Below are positions 22,746 through 35,342 of a DNA stretch of 64,000 nucleotides, one piece after another. Under the pieces are notes generated by a model that was not told the DNA's origin, searched no databases, and was given only the letters and a program-made list of their open reading frames with translations. This stretch comes from Gigaspora margarita (taxonomy: Eukaryota > Glomeromycota > Glomeromycetes > Diversisporales > Gigasporaceae): positions 198,976 through 262,975 of the forward strand of contig WTPW01001004.1 in assembly GCA_009809945.1 (NCBI GenBank). The letters are read 5' to 3'. Position numbers and translations under genes: made by a program. Position 1 is the stretch's first letter. Each line of letters starts with the position of its first letter.

Positions 22746-23752
22746 GAGTGTGGTGACTTAGAAAAGTTGTTAAGTTGTCACCTCCAAGCAGCAGGTCTAG
22801 AGTTCAAATCTTACTAATGATGCTTTGAAAAATAGACTTGTGGTAAACTGTTGTTTCATCAATTGGTTGGGTATATTCCCTGTAATCCTTAGTTTACCAT
22901 TTAGATAGAAGCTTTTGGGTGTATTTGTATATTATTATATAGACAAATTCAAGGGACTGGAGAAATAGAAACTTGTTTTGCAAGTCCTGAGTAAAGAGGT
23001 ATCAAAGATCATTGATGGTGCTACCAAACTGGAGAATCAGAAACTGGAGCTAGAATATTAGATGACAAGACCCTTGAGAGTTGGGGGTCCACCAACCTGG
23101 CCACCAGAGTCACACTAGAGAAAAAGGACCTATGCTATAGAAGTAGGTACCAAGAGAAGAAAGATCTATAGTGGCACCTAATATCAGATGATTTGACCCT
23201 TCCAGACTAACTGGTTTAGAAGTTTGGGAAGCCAGTATAAGGACTAGTAGGATGGTAAGATAGGTGCTGGAATTAGAGCGAACCTTACAAGGGCAGAGGT
23301 AGGTAATAGTAGGGGTGCAGGTTTGCCCTAACTCCAAGTATAAGCCTCAGTAAATGTGTTATTACTGAAGCATAAGTAATAGCTGTGTGGGACAGGAACT
23401 GCTCTACTAAGTGTTCTGTAAGAATAAACTAGTTCTAAGGGGATTTAGTTAAACATTCAGGACTGACCTTGACTGACTAATGTATTAGAGGACTGTACTA
23501 GTAATACAAGTAGAATTGGCAGGAGAAGCAGGGACCAAAGGGTTTAAATAGATACCCCTAGTTGAGTTGCAGGTATGGCAACTAGTGTAGAACCTTCGGG
23601 CAGACTACTTAAATTAGGCAACCAAAAGTTGTACATGTGGCTAGTTGTATTCTCATCTATATAACAAATGTTAGATGCCCAAAGAGGCACTCGTGATCCA
23701 TTTGCTTAAATAAAACCTTTGCTCATAGTGAAAACTTTGATATAAAAAAAAA
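22746..23752 (+). mobile_element. tRNA-headed SINE-like retroposon, copy 2 (1,007 bp)
   Basis: Head: GTGGTGACTTAGAAAAGTTG then AGAGTTCAAATC. The body shares CAGGTATGGCA(A/G)CTAGTG, AGAACCTTC and GACTACTTAAATTAGG with copies 1 and 3. It ends in an A run. A perfect 15-bp duplication ATTATAAATAAAAAA lies at 22731-22745 and 23753-23767. It is ~240 bp longer than copy 1 through extra middle sequence, and its last ~50 bp differ from the other two. Confidence 0.78.
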
Positions 23753-23817
23753 ATTATAAATAAAAAATAAATAATTTTAATTGGTTAATTATTTTATTAT
23801 TAAACAGAAAGAGTATA

Positions 23818-24365
23818 CTGTATATTTTAAAAATAAGCTATCTCCAAAAATAAACTACTCTTTCTCTTTTGGCCAAGAAATGCAAAAATGTCTTTGACCC
23901 AAAAATAAGCAACCCATGTCTGAGAAAGTTGCTACATAGTAAAGTCCAAATTTTATTAAGCAAATCGATTAAAGTTGCTTAAGTAACTTATTCAGAAGAG
24001 CAAAATATATATACCCTAAATTTATAACAAAATTGAAGAACATTTTATTAATTGGATTTTAATTTTTATGTTCAACAAAGAAATTAAAATTTTATTAACA
24101 AAATATATTTATTGAATGTAAAAATCAAAAGTCAAATAATAAAAGGTACTTCTATTTTGATGAAAATTTCAGGAAAGATGTAGTTTAGTCTTCCAAATAA
24201 ATTTACTTATGTGTCATGACTGATTTATATAGTAGTATTTAGACTTTATTATGTAATAACTATTGGTAATTGACCAAAAATTGATTTTATTTGAAAATAA
24301 GCTATAACCAGATTTTTTGTATCCAAAATCGTCCAAAAGAGATAGCTTATTTTCAGAAACAACAG
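23818..24365. repeat. AAGCTACC-family MITE (TA target)
   Basis: The ends CTGTATATTTTAAAAATAAG and, inverted, CTGTTGTTTCTGAAAATAAG have TA on both sides. The interior shares TAGTAAAGTCC, AAGTAACTTATTC and the inverted counterparts with the copies at 61453 and 62002. Confidence 0.7.
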
Positions 24366-24601
24366 TAATCTATATTAAATAATTCAAATATTGAACCTGA
24401 ACAATGTTTATAAACTTCAAACCAAACTTGAACTGAACTAATTTTAAGTTCAGGTTTAGTTCAGGTTCATAAATCTCAAGTCTGGTTCAGGTCTAAGTTC
24501 AAGAATCTGCAAAATTTAAAGTTCAAGTTCAGGTTCAATTGAACTCAAACTTGACCTGATAAACTAAACCAAAATGTAGGAACTCTAGGTATAATTATCC
24601 A

Positions 24602-25399
24602 AGCCTTAGCATTATTTCTATATATTATAGGCAAATTATCAATATTGATTTTTCTAAAGCAGCATGGTTTTTTATATTTTCCAATTATAAGAAAATTCAA
24701 TTTATGTGAGCTATTCATGTTTGCACAAAGTTCAATTAAATGTGTTTCTTGTTTATTTTATGTCCAGAAAGATGTTAATTTGCCAATGTCTTATCAGGTT
24801 CTAGTTTAAAGGTAAATTTAATAATGAAATTAAAAAAAGTCCCAAATCTTCTAAATTCTATTTATTTGACATATACATAGATGAGAGGTTTATACCAATA
24901 AAAAAAAATGCATTTTATCCATGTTGTAGATTCTTTCAATAAGATAATTTGCATAATTATCTTTTATCAAAAAGCAAAATATTATTAATTGCTGCCTCAT
25001 TAGCAGATATAACCTCTTTTTGAATTTATACAGTTGAATACCATTTCAATTTTTAAATTTATAAAGCTAGCCAAAGGAGAAGTTAGCACTTTTTAAACTA
25101 TCAGTAAGTGCTTTTACTTTTTTGATAAGCAAAACATCACTTAAAACTGTTTAATGCTGCTAAATTAGCACAAACTCCTTAAGAGTAAGATCAAGTTCTA
25201 GATAAGTAATAGTTCTGTATTGCTTTGCATTTGAATTAACAATTTCATTTTAAAAATACACAAAACTGTGCTTTCAGCAATTTTGAGATTATACTTGTTC
25301 TGATCCAATCAATGTATTAAGAGTAAGTTCTTTATTATTATAAGCATAAACACAAAAATTGTGTTTTTGTACATCAGTAAGAGTTGTTCTCTTGGGCAT
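24602..25399 (-). pseudogene. Tigger/pogo-type transposase relic (CENP-B fold / DDE)
   Basis: From the ATG at 25399, minus-strand frames give MPKRTTLTDVQKHNFCVYA (N-terminal helix-turn-helix of pogo/Tigger transposases), then LELDLTLKEFVL, a FGWLYKFK segment typical of the CENP-B DNA-binding domain, and LIERIYNMD. That is where the catalytic core begins; the usual MDETGLF reads MDKMHFF. LEPDKTLAN, LSGHK and YRNNAKAW follow. The product would cut and paste its element. Numerous stops and shifts make it non-functional, and similarity stops at 24602, next to the GTTCAG element end at 24587. Downstream catalytic Ds are not present. Confidence 0.65.
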
Positions 25400-26053
25400 T
25401 GTTTAAAACAAAAAAAAGTTGAATTACACAGGGATAAGTATTTAAAAGTTTTTTATACTGGTTAATATACATGTTTAAATAGGATTTATTAATCAGGTTT
25501 GTTTTTGCTTCTTAGGGTATCATTTTTATAAATAAGATAATAATGCATTTAATCAGATAAGTTCAAAGAAAGCCATTAGATTTATTAAAGTAGAACACAT
25601 AAAAATCAAGAAGTAAGCTTTTTATTTTTGTAATAGTTTTCCTAAGTTTGTTAATATTTGTTTTTATGAGGTGTTTAATGCATATAGTATTTATATAGAG
25701 CTTGATATAAAATTTTAGTTCTAGACACAAACTTAGAATCAACTAGAATTGATATTATTTGTTACTTTATTTAAATTTACATTTACTATTAATGCTTATA
25801 AATTATTTATTTTACTACTATATATCTGTAGAATCAAAATAAAAAATTGCTAAATTTTGGTTGAGTTATTGCTACAATATTCCCAAAGTTTTTTTTAAAA
25901 AAAACAAATTCTATGGAGTGCAGATAAAAAATGTGGCTTAGGTCTAGATGCATTATAAATATTAACTATTTGCAATTGTTATATGTACAGTATATAATAG
26001 CAGGAAAAATAATAAGATGAAGCACTACTTCCTTTAAGTATTTTTATAATATT
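25400..26053. other. Unassigned AT-rich DNA
   Basis: Upstream side of the Tigger relic. No terminal repeats of that element were recognised. Confidence 0.3.
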
Positions 26054-26270
26054 TGTCACAGCTGATGCTAAAGTTGGCTGATGCTAAAGCTATGACCTAT
26101 AAAATTTAAAAATTTTTTTGATATTTTTTTGCTTTTGTCTTATAGGATTAGAGTAGAGTTTGGGTATAGATTTTATATTTATAGAGTATATATGGATTTA
26201 GCAGAGCTTATAGTTTCAAATTAAGACCCCATAGCTTTAGCATCAGCCAACTTCAGCATCAACTGTGACA
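26054..26270. mobile_element. 217-bp MITE with TGTCACAG / TGATGCTAAAG ends
   Basis: About 41 bp of terminal inverted repeat with few mismatches (TGTCACAGCTGATGCTAAAG). Each end carries two tandem GCTGATGCTAAAG-type words. ATATT is present at both edges. The end words recur in 60017-60522, so the two are related. Confidence 0.7.
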
Positions 26271-26366
26271 ATATTTAATAAAGTTCATAATTTTTAATAA
26301 ATATGGATATAAATTTACTTGTATATTGATTGTAAATTCAAATAATAAAAACAATTTATTTTATTA

Positions 26367-26600
26367 GGGCAATGACAGATATTACCTAATATTTTAGGAG
26401 TAGGAGGTCAGACAAAATCTTAGGTTACACAATCTAGAATACTAGCCAATCAAAATCAAGAATTATTTAACCATAATTATAACAAAATATGAGATAAATA
26501 TATTTTGTGTAACAAAATTGAGCATTTTGATTGGTCTTAGATGTGGTAGGAGGGTTTGGCCTTATAGTAAATAGATATTAGGTAATATATGTCATGTCCC
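26367..26600. mobile_element. 234-bp MITE, GGGCAATGACA ends, TTA target (PIF/Harbinger-like)
   Basis: The left end GGGCAATGACAGATATTACC is inverted at the right (AATATATGTCATGTCCC). TTA is duplicated at 26364-26366 and 26601-26603. Confidence 0.72.
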
Positions 26601-26603
26601 TTA

Positions 26604-27544
26604 TTGTTATTATTATTAATTATATAAAGTAAGCTGACTTAATAAATTTTATTCTGTTTTTGTAGTCAAATTATATATTAATTTATAGATTTAAAAGCTG
26701 TAACTAATATTCTAGATAGTCCAATTACATTTTTATTTGCTTTAACTTTTTGATCTTGTTTGTATCTGCATACTATATGTAATTTTTTATATATAATCTA
26801 AAATTTTCTTGTTAATAACATGGTTTAAGATAAATAGGAGCTAAATATAAAAAGATAACAAGATATAATATTAAAAACAGTTATAATTAATAATAAGATA
26901 GCTAAAATAAAATAAAAAAAGAATCACTACTATAGATAAAGAAAATATGTAAATTAAGCAACAATATAATATATTCTTAATCACAAAATATAGTAAGTAA
27001 ATAAGTTCTATTTCTGAATTTTTAATTACACTTATATAGATTTTTTATACTTTTAAGATTTATATTAATCAGATAATATTCTTAGATATAGAACACTATA
27101 TGAAATTTATAGTCTGATTTCTTTAAATGCATAATTTTGGGTCCATACTTTAAAAATATACATTTAAAAAAATAATAAGAAAAAATGCATTTATATAAAT
27201 CAAAATATATTTGGAACAGAACTTGGATATAAGTTTTGAATAGATATGAACTTATAGAAAGAGTGATGCTCAAAAAAAGCTTAAAAATTCAAACACTTTA
27301 TAGGGTTTATAGCAAGTTACTAAAATTATCTCTATTTAATATATAATATTAATAGTAATAAATTTATATAGCATAAAAAATATATACAATTAAGCCAGAT
27401 TTGGCTAATTTAATACTATATAGTATAGGATAGCAAAAAATATCCAATGGTACCAAAGTTGAGAATTTACAACAATTGTGATTGGCTAATTTTTGTATAC
27501 AAATTTTTGATTGGTTAAAAATATATATATGTAAATTTTTTTAG
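26604..27544. other. AT-rich spacer, no feature seen
   Basis: Only chance frames; no inverted ends recognised. Confidence 0.3.
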
Positions 27545-27990
27545 ACAATTTCTATTTGGACACTAGATATATTAATACTTGGTTATACAAAACAAATTTA
27601 AAAGGCAATCAAAATAAAAAATTAATTGCCAATCTAGATAAAATCAGCATTATTTTTATATTTGGAATTGGGCAAAACAAATATATAAACAATATAGTAC
27701 AAAATCTGAATTAGGTCTGTTTTAAAGATATACGAAGATATACATACTTATATCTTCTTATCTACTAGTTCGATTTTAATGATTTTTTAGCAATAGAACT
27801 GTAAGTACCTGTTCTACAACTTTACTTAAATCTAAAAATAATATTTACTTAGTATAAAAAAAATTTATAAGGGTTATCATTAGATATAATAATTTATTGT
27901 TTACTTATTTGGTTATCACCAATTCCAAATATAGTAATAATATAGCTATAGTACTGATCTTATCTGGATTAATAAATTATAGTTATTGTA
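27545..27990 (-). repeat. Unfilled copy of the element at 21245-22650
   Basis: Reverse orientation. It shares ATTTGGAATTGGG, CTACAACTTTACTTAA, AGTATAAAAAAAATTTATAAGG and TTGTTTACTTATTTGG with the copy split by SINE 1. The last words contain the SINE target site in intact form. Confidence 0.65.
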
Positions 27991-28246
27991 TAGGTTGTAG
28001 TAAATAATCTAGTTACACATGGGTTCATATTCCATGCTGAAGGCACAGGATTTAAATATAAACCTGTGTGTATAATGGGTTATTCCACATACCCATATAA
28101 TAACTATTTTATTGCATGGTCCCATGATAAAAAAGTATGGGTTGTCATATAAGACCCATGCAATAATTAAATACACTTTTTAGATCATATGCAGATTATT
28201 TTTTGTACAACAAAAATAAAGCAAAAAAAACAAAAAATTAATAATA

Positions 28247-28587
28247 TGGGGTGTGGTCAATTAAAACAGCACATTTTTACAATTTTTTGAAAAATGAGTT
28301 TTTATTAGATTCATATAAAATTTTACATGATTGACATTTTTCAATTATAAATGAAAGCCGATATGCATAATAAAAAATCAAGATAATGTAAAAGAAAAAT
28401 TACACGAGGCTATGTAGAAGCAGCACATCACGAGATTGCCCAATAGTCACATGTTGCCTTTAACCAATCAAAATTGTGAAATTTGATTAATCCCAGATCA
28501 GTCCAAAAATCAAAACAAATGATTAAACTCAATTATCTCAAAATAAGAAATATGTAAAAATGGGCTGTTTTAATTGACCACACCCCA
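28247..28587. mobile_element. 341-bp MITE, TGGGGTGTGGTCAATTAAAA ends, TA target
   Basis: About 35 bp of terminal inverted repeat (right: TTTTAATTGACCACACCCCA) flanked by TA. The first bases resemble the TGGGGGTGAG ends of 46050-46276. Confidence 0.75.
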
Positions 28588-28599
28588 TATATTAAAATT

Positions 28600-30319
28600 T
28601 TGTCTATAAAACATCTTTTGGGCTCTAATAAAAAAAATCTCTTATAAAATTTTGGTATAAAATGCACTCCTATCCATTCCAGGCCTTAATTCTAACCCTA
28701 ATATTGGTAAAAATTTTATTTTTTTTTTGTTTATTTGATAAAATTATTTTGATTTATGTTATACATACACCTATGATTTATGTAATGCAAAACAAAAATT
28801 CAACCCCATTTTTGTAAAATTTTTAATCACTAATTTTTTCTGCAATTCTTGTAGTTTGTAGCTTATATTGATAGGTGCAACAATAGGTGACTCTGATACT
28901 GGGAATGTAGTAGATACAACAGATTCAAACACCTCAGGTAATGGAAGTGTTGGTAAAGGATTAATACACTAGTTGGTAAATTAGTTTTGTTTTTCTTTTT
29001 TTATATAATAAGTGCCAATGTTTGTTTTTATATATAAATTATATAAACTTTAAGCCTTAATGACTTTAATATTATAAGAAAAATAAAAATCTATTCTTAC
29101 AAAATTGTAGTTTAGACTAAAAGTAACAAATCAGTAAAACAATATTTTTTTAAAATAATTTGTTTTTAAGTTATAAGTATTTTATATTTTATATATAATG
29201 ATTGGATGCTTTTTGCTGTCCAATACCATTTTAATTTTTTTTATAATTTGGTGTCAGTAGCTTATATTCGAAAATGGTTCAATTTTCTCATGATTAGTCT
29301 ATAAAATTAATATATTTTGACATACTGCGTCAAAATATGGCTTTTTTTTTTATAGAACCTTACTAACTATAACCAGTGGCGATCATCACCAGGGTGCTTA
29401 TATCGCAAAAACGTACCAAGTAAACGGGATCAGGTACTCAAGTTAAAATGTTCAGGACACTGAAACTCACGAGAACTGAAATCGGGACCTTATATCTAAT
29501 CTACATTATATTATATATAAAAACAAAATCTCAAAAACTGCACCCTAACTCATAAATATCTAGAGGTGGTAATGATTACTACTGGTTTTTTAAGTATATT
29601 TCTTTTTAAAACGTCAAAACTTTTTGCAACGATTTTTTTAAAAAAAGCTTAGCGATAACTTCATAGATAGAGCTGTGTTTTATAAAGTTAACGGTCAGTT
29701 TTTTTAAAAAAAAAAGAAAAAATTCTTCGTTAATGAGTTACATAGATATTAAATTTGGTTATTTTTCGAATTGATATAACTTTAAATAGAAGAATGAATT
29801 TTTTTAAAATATGACCACTGAAATTAAAGAGCTCAGTACTGTATATAAAGTTGTGTTTGTTTTTTTAAAAAAAATTTATATGTATGAAATTTTGAAGTTT
29901 TAAAAAATACAAGATTTTGGCGCAATATATCAAAATGTACATTCATTTTATTGGCAACCACGATAACAAATTTATGGAAATGATTTTTTTATTTTTGTTT
30001 AATATATATCGATACATCCAATCAAGAATATTAGTTAAATAATATAATATGCTCTATTCAGTTTCAAATCTTATCGTTATTACAGTTATCGAATTATGAC
30101 TAGGATGCTACAGTAAATGCTTTTAACATTTTTTATTGGTAGTATCAAAATGCAAGGCTCAAATGTGTGAAAACATAATAAAATTTTCATCTGTCAAGAG
30201 TGTCATGTACATTTTATTAATAATTTTGATCAGTTGAAAATAAGGTATAAATACTTGATTTACTTATTTGAATCACGCACAGAAATTGAGTCTCATGACT
30301 ACGGGAGAATCTCACATTT
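28600..30319. other. Unassigned; dispersed repeat and possible small coding remnant
   Basis: 28605-28690 repeats sequence near 19590. A short frame ending at a TAG near 28970 (ATIGDSDTGNVVDTTDSN) looks peptide-like but stands alone. From 29370 to 29500 the DNA is less AT-rich (CAGTGGCGATCATCACC) without a partner end. Confidence 0.3.
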
Positions 30320-30790
30320 CAGGATAGAATGAAATTCAATTAGTAGATCAAGTCAGTTAATAAAATTATTAGTAACAATTTTTTGGGTACAGTAATTATG
30401 AACGGTTTAAGCTGTATTATTCCTTTAAAGGATGTTTCATATTTTTGTACAACGTACATAGAATCTATACTATAATTAGTGACATTGTGATATATAATAT
30501 GTATATCTATAATCACATTTTGATTACCTTAAAAGACTTGAATGATGAGCAATAATGTTCATTTATTATTAACTAAAATTTGGAAGTTCCATAACTAATG
30601 ACAATTAGTATAAAATTTAAATCCCTGTTCGGAAAATCAACTCCATTCCGAATAATTTAGAACGAAATTTTTATAGAGCTAATTTATCACCAAATTACGA
30701 TGACCAGATCTATATGGAATGGAGCATAAAGCACCCTATTTTAACATTTGTAACATGCCGATACAGTGTATATATAGTTATTATACCCTA
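30320..30790 (+). repeat. Upstream member of a direct repeat that brackets the Atg22 gene
   Basis: GGATAGAATGAAATTCAATT near 30323 and CCAAATTACGATGACCAGATC near 30690 recur in the same order and orientation near 36320 and 36430. Spacing between the words differs, so indels separate the copies. Confidence 0.5.
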
Positions 30791-31549
30791 TACTGTACGT
30801 ACGTACGTAAGTACATTTCTAGTTATCATACCATACTGACCTTCTGTAATCTCATTTGTCAGGAGATTATGCAGTAATCTTAATTATAAATAGCGAATAG
30901 AAATTTAGGATTTAAAACTTTTTCCACTTTTAATTGATTTCTTATTTTGATTTATTTAGTTTGTAATAATAAATAATAAGTGCATTTGAAATCTTAACCA
31001 TATATAATAAATTGTGACGCAAAATTTACTATAAGGCAAAATGGCATTTCATTGTTTACAATAGAAATTTTATATAATCGGCAAATAGTTTTTTTTTAGT
31101 AATATCTCGGCATTTACTGGATAATTTTTGATTATATAACCACATTTAGATTCGTCTCAACGAGCTTTATAACTTTCAATTAATCAACATGAGCTGTTAA
31201 CTTTGTATACTTCGTTTTGTGGTGAAGTGGCATTTGTGACTTAACAAATTGGTATGGTAATACTTATAAACAAATACGTCACAATTTACTATATAAGGTG
31301 ATTACCCTTTTGTAAACGAATTAGCATTATTTGTAAATATAGTCTAAAGTAAAAGAAAAGCTTTCACTGTTTCGTAAGTTACTGTATATCACGATAAAAT
31401 TATAGATTATCCGCTATTTTAGAAATTATAATTCGTGGTTCATGCATACATTTATTATATTCATTTAATCAATAGGCCACATCACATTAAATCTTTTATT
31501 TAGGCTAATTTAACTGGCAAGCATAGCAATAATTTATTAATCAATATTA
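30791..31549. other. Unassigned spacer with a short ACGT run
   Basis: A TACGTACGTACGTAAGTAC run lies near 30797. Nothing else is recognised. Confidence 0.3.
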
Positions 31550-31724
31550 GAGTGTCCAGGGTACTGCGTTGCATAATTCTGCTCCCGCTAAAAACTTTTT
31601 TTTTTAAATATTGTTCTTATAAGAGATAGGTGATTTAAATCATTTTTAAAATCAATTACAACGTAAAAAAAAATATATTTTTAGTGCGAGCAAAATATAA
31701 TACACCGCAGTACCATGGACATTC
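31550..31724. mobile_element. 175-bp MITE, GAGTGTCCAGGGTACTGCG ends, TA target
   Basis: The ends GAGTGTCC...GGTACTGCG and CGCAGTACC...GGACATTC are inverted copies with TA on both sides; GCTCCCGCTAAAAA pairs with TTTTTAGTGCGAGC further in. The layout is that of a Tc1/mariner MITE. Confidence 0.72.
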
Positions 31725-32292
31725 TAACTAATGTATTTGAAACAATGTATACACCTTTTATTGGTTTATTATCTGTGCTAATTTGGTCAATAAACAGGCA
31801 TTTATTTAGCCAATAGATGCAGCAGTGTATCAATTATTTAATATTTAGTCAATTGAAAATATTCAAAATAATCTAGATTATTATGAATTTCTTATTTATG
31901 CTGATTTAATTGACATTAAATTTCTTATTAAGATTAATTTGATCTGCTATCCGTTTTATTAGGTACAAGTGAGCAAATTTTTGACAACATTCAGACAGCC
32001 CAAAACGCTCTAATGGCCAATATATGCTAGTCGATAATACAGCAATAGTAATTTATGCTAAATTTGAATGTATGAATAAAACTCACAAAAGAATCTAACT
32101 TGTTATTATATATCGATAGCAGTATGAACAATTCTCAATTTTTATGATTGGTTACATGGATGTATTTATGTACATGCGGTGGTAATTCTTTAAATAATGT
32201 TTGGGAATAGAATAACACGTATTTATAGAGATGCACTTACGTTTAAACGATAAGATTTCTAAATTTTCCGTTATTAATAATAAAAAATTTTA

Positions 32293-32343
32293 ATAGTTAA
32301 TTATTAATGTTATTAATAGTTAATTATTAATGTTATTAATAGT
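32293..32343 (+). repeat. 23-bp tandem repeat, ~2.3 copies
   Basis: AATAGTTAATTATTAATGTT recurs immediately after itself about 275 bp upstream of the Atg22 start. Confidence 0.55.
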
Positions 32344-32616
32344 TTTTGATCGTTAAAAATTCGACAACTGTTACGTAGCAGTTCACGTATAATGCATAAA
32401 TAATAATTTATAATCATAATTCAAGTGGTCCATCGCTACATGATGTAATCAAAAAAGGAATGTGTATATAAATGCATTTATGACTATTTTTACTATCGAT
32501 ATCACGTGAATTTTAATATTTAAATAAAAAGATCCCTTAATAAGATAATTTTTAGTATTTTTTAAAAAAGTTTCCTTAAGGAAAAAAATATAAAATTTTT
32601 TTCTTATATTGTTGTG

Positions 32617-35039
32617 ATGAATTTTGAAACTTCAAAAGAAAAAAAAATTCCTAGTATAGCAAACGAGGAATTAACACCGATAACTAAAAAAGAATTTATA
32701 GGATGGTATATTCTTTGTGCAGCAGTAAGTTTCCTAGCATGTAATCTTAAATAAAAACAATTCACTTATTTGTGTCAATATATAAGTTAGAAATTCAATA
32801 TAATTTTTCCTTCATAGAACGGAATTTATGGTGGTGCACCGATAGGGGGTGAATTCTTTTTCTGTTCGATATAAACTCCTTGGCATATCTGATATTGTAC
32901 AGTATCTTATATATATATATATATTGTGTGATTATAGTTCTTATTCCTTTATTCTTGGAAACTATTGCTGGCCAGGCTGGATATGAGCTTGATTTAGTAA
33001 CTCCATGCAACACGGCAAGTTTTTCATATTATACACTATTGAATGCGTAGTTTCATATAATCAAAAAATTTTAATCATTTTAATTAATTAATTAATTATT
33101 AATTAATAGAATGTTGCCAATTATAATTGTGTTGTGCGTTTTGGATCAGGCTTTATCAGTACTGAATCATACTCATTATACATAATTTCAATCTCAATAA
33201 TTGTACAAACGGCTTTATTCATTAGTTGCGGTTCTTTAGCCGACCATGGAAGTAAGTAATATCAACAAATAATAATAAGTATTTAATAAAAAAAGTAACA
33301 AAGTTTATACGTTATTTTACATAGAATTGCAAAAACTGTTCGCCTTGCTTTATGCTTTTATAGGAGCTATTACGACAATTTTATTTGCAGCTGTTACTAG
33401 TCCTCGTAAGTATCACTTATTATAGGATGTAAAATTATGAAAAAATTGTGTTTACTTATTTACTTATTTACTTATGAGATTTTTTTTTTAAAAAAAAAAA
33501 TTCCAATAGAATTATATTTGTTAGCCGGAATATTCGCTATTATATCGTAAGTATTTAATCAAAAGACCTTTTAATAAAATTTATGTCCTCATAATAATTA
33601 AAAAAAACTATTCAGAAATAGTTGTTACGGAGCAACAAACATCTTTTCGGGAGCATATATTCCAATATTTTCTCGAAATCACCCAAAAATTATAGAAGCA
33701 AGAGATTCAAATTTTCCTATCGCTGAAATTAAAAAGTTGGAAGACAGAATGAATATCAATTTATCAGCAAATTCATCAGTTGCATCAATTTTTGCTGCTA
33801 TGTTAGTAATATTTTCAGCGGGTGCAATTCTTTTATTAACAGACGGCTCGTCGTATGACATTCAGATGGCATTAGCATTTTCAGGGTCTTGCTGGCTGGT
33901 ATGTCAAATATCAAACTTATTGAACTTATTGATAGAAATATATATATGTGTGTGGGAACATTAAAAAAAGACTAAATGAATTTTTAGATTCTATTAATAT
34001 TTCCGACAATATGGTTAACTGATAGGCCAAAACCTCCTTTGCCAGAGTATTTAATCTTTTTTTATTTTTTTTTTGTTTATTTTAATAATAATTGTTTAAT
34101 TATACTTTTTTATTTTCTAATACATATTTTCTAATACATGTTTTATAGAGGAGAAAATTATTTATTATACTCTTGGAAACGTGTGGGGAAAACATTATTA
34201 TCAACTCGTTCACTCTGGGAAACGATGAAATTTCTTATTGGCTGGTTTTTAATATCCGATGGTGTAAGCACGTTAATTGTAGTCGGTGTTTTATTCGGTA
34301 AAAAACATCTTCAATTGACCGACAACGAAATTATTCTAATGACAGCACTAGTCCCTATATTCGAAATAATGGGCATATATTTATTTTATTTTTTACAAAA
34401 ATTATTTCATTTAACTGGTAAGACTATCGTTATAATTACTTCTGTATTCTCAAGTATGTTACCACTATATGTGATATTGGGTTATTGGTTACCTTTCGGA
34501 GGAAATAATAAATGGGAGGTTTGGTTATATTTGGTATGGTTCGGGATTTCCATTGGTACAATATTTAATTATTGTCGAGCCCTCTTTTCTATTATGCTAC
34601 CTATAGGACATGAAAATGAATTTTTTTCTTTGTTTCAGATTACTTCAAAGGTAATTAATTTTGTAAGAAATTTCGCATTTAGCTCGTTACTACAGTAATA
34701 TGTATATTTACTAAAATTTATTCATTTTTAATACGAACAGGGTTCGAGTTGGATAGGTAAAAAATTTTCATTTTTTTTTTTAAAAAAAAAAAATTTAAAT
34801 TCTAACCTACATAATTATAATATTTAAATTCTTATTATGATGTAGGAACTATTGCATCAGGAATTATCATAAACTATACTCATGATATAAGAAGTCCTTT
34901 TTGGTTTTTATTCGTTGTGACTGCGTTGCCTGTTTTAATATTTTGCACGGTTAATGTTGAGAAAGGTAGTGAGGATGCCGAAATGTATTCAAATAGAGAA
35001 AGGAAAGTCGATAACCCTTATTTTTATTGTCATGCATAA
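32617..35039 (+). CDS. ATG22: Atg22-like vacuolar permease, 11 exons, ~509 aa
   Basis: Exons by splice logic: 32617-32724, 32818-32848, 32938-33014, 33110-33251, 33325-33405, 33510-33546, 33616-33898, 33988-34046, 34149-34650, 34741-34756, 34846-35039; all phases join. Atg22 proteins are multi-span, MFS-related permeases that export amino acids from the vacuole after autophagic breakdown. Family landmarks are present: GWYILCAANGIYGG near the N-terminus, IPLFLETIAGQ, a CNT...NYNCVVRFGSGFIST segment, FISCGSLADHGK, NSCYGATNIF, WLTDRPKPPLPE, FLIGWFLISDG, and FFSLFQITSKGSSWIGT near the C-terminus. About eleven or twelve hydrophobic stretches are visible, and length matches the family. Introns are ~60-100 nt with GTAAGT-type donors, except intron 3, which starts GC. 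Exon 10 is only 16 nt. The start is the only ATG in frame with exon 1 before an upstream T-rich run. Partial frames within it are fragments of exons 7 and 9. Confidence 0.88.
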
Positions 35040-35342
35040 TATTATAAATACTTTTATATAAATCTTTCTTAAGCAAAACTCCCTGCAATGTATCTTAAAC
35101 TCTGTTAGTTAGTTTATTATAACAAACTTCTTTAGATATACAGTAGCTTTCTGTGAAATTTAATTTTATATAAATGAATTTAAGGATTATAGGTTTGGTA
35201 TATTCGATGTCATTTGTCAATTTATTCAAGTTTTGTAGTTCATTTTAATTTATTATTAGTAATTAAATTTAGAACAAGTTTAATTATTTATTCTGATCTA
35301 ATAGTAGTAGTTTCATCTCTTAGAAAATAATTAGGCAGTTCG

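Larger units (their letters stand above)
20956..24587. mobile_element. hAT-like element with GTTCAG-word arms, filled by later insertions
   Basis: The ends TAGTGTTTCTATAAACT and, inverted, TAGAGTTCCTACATTTT are followed inward by GTTCAG/AAGTTCA words in inverted orientation (about 20970-21130 and 24375-24570). The interior holds the palindromic element 21245-22650, two SINEs and a MITE. The 8 bases outside each end agree at only half the positions, so no target duplication is claimed. The right end abuts the Tigger relic. Confidence 0.5.

Noticed and set aside
20956..24587. 8-bp target duplication for the GTTCAG-arm element
   Set aside because: Flanks GTCAAGAT and GGTATAAT agree at only 4 of 8 positions.
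28880..28971. Small coding exon (ATIGDSDTGNVVDTTDSN...)
   Set aside because: Peptide-like but no supporting exon, motif or start; kept only as a note in the spacer entry.
33679..33861. 60-aa minus-strand frame
   Set aside because: Antisense to exon 7 of the Atg22-like gene.
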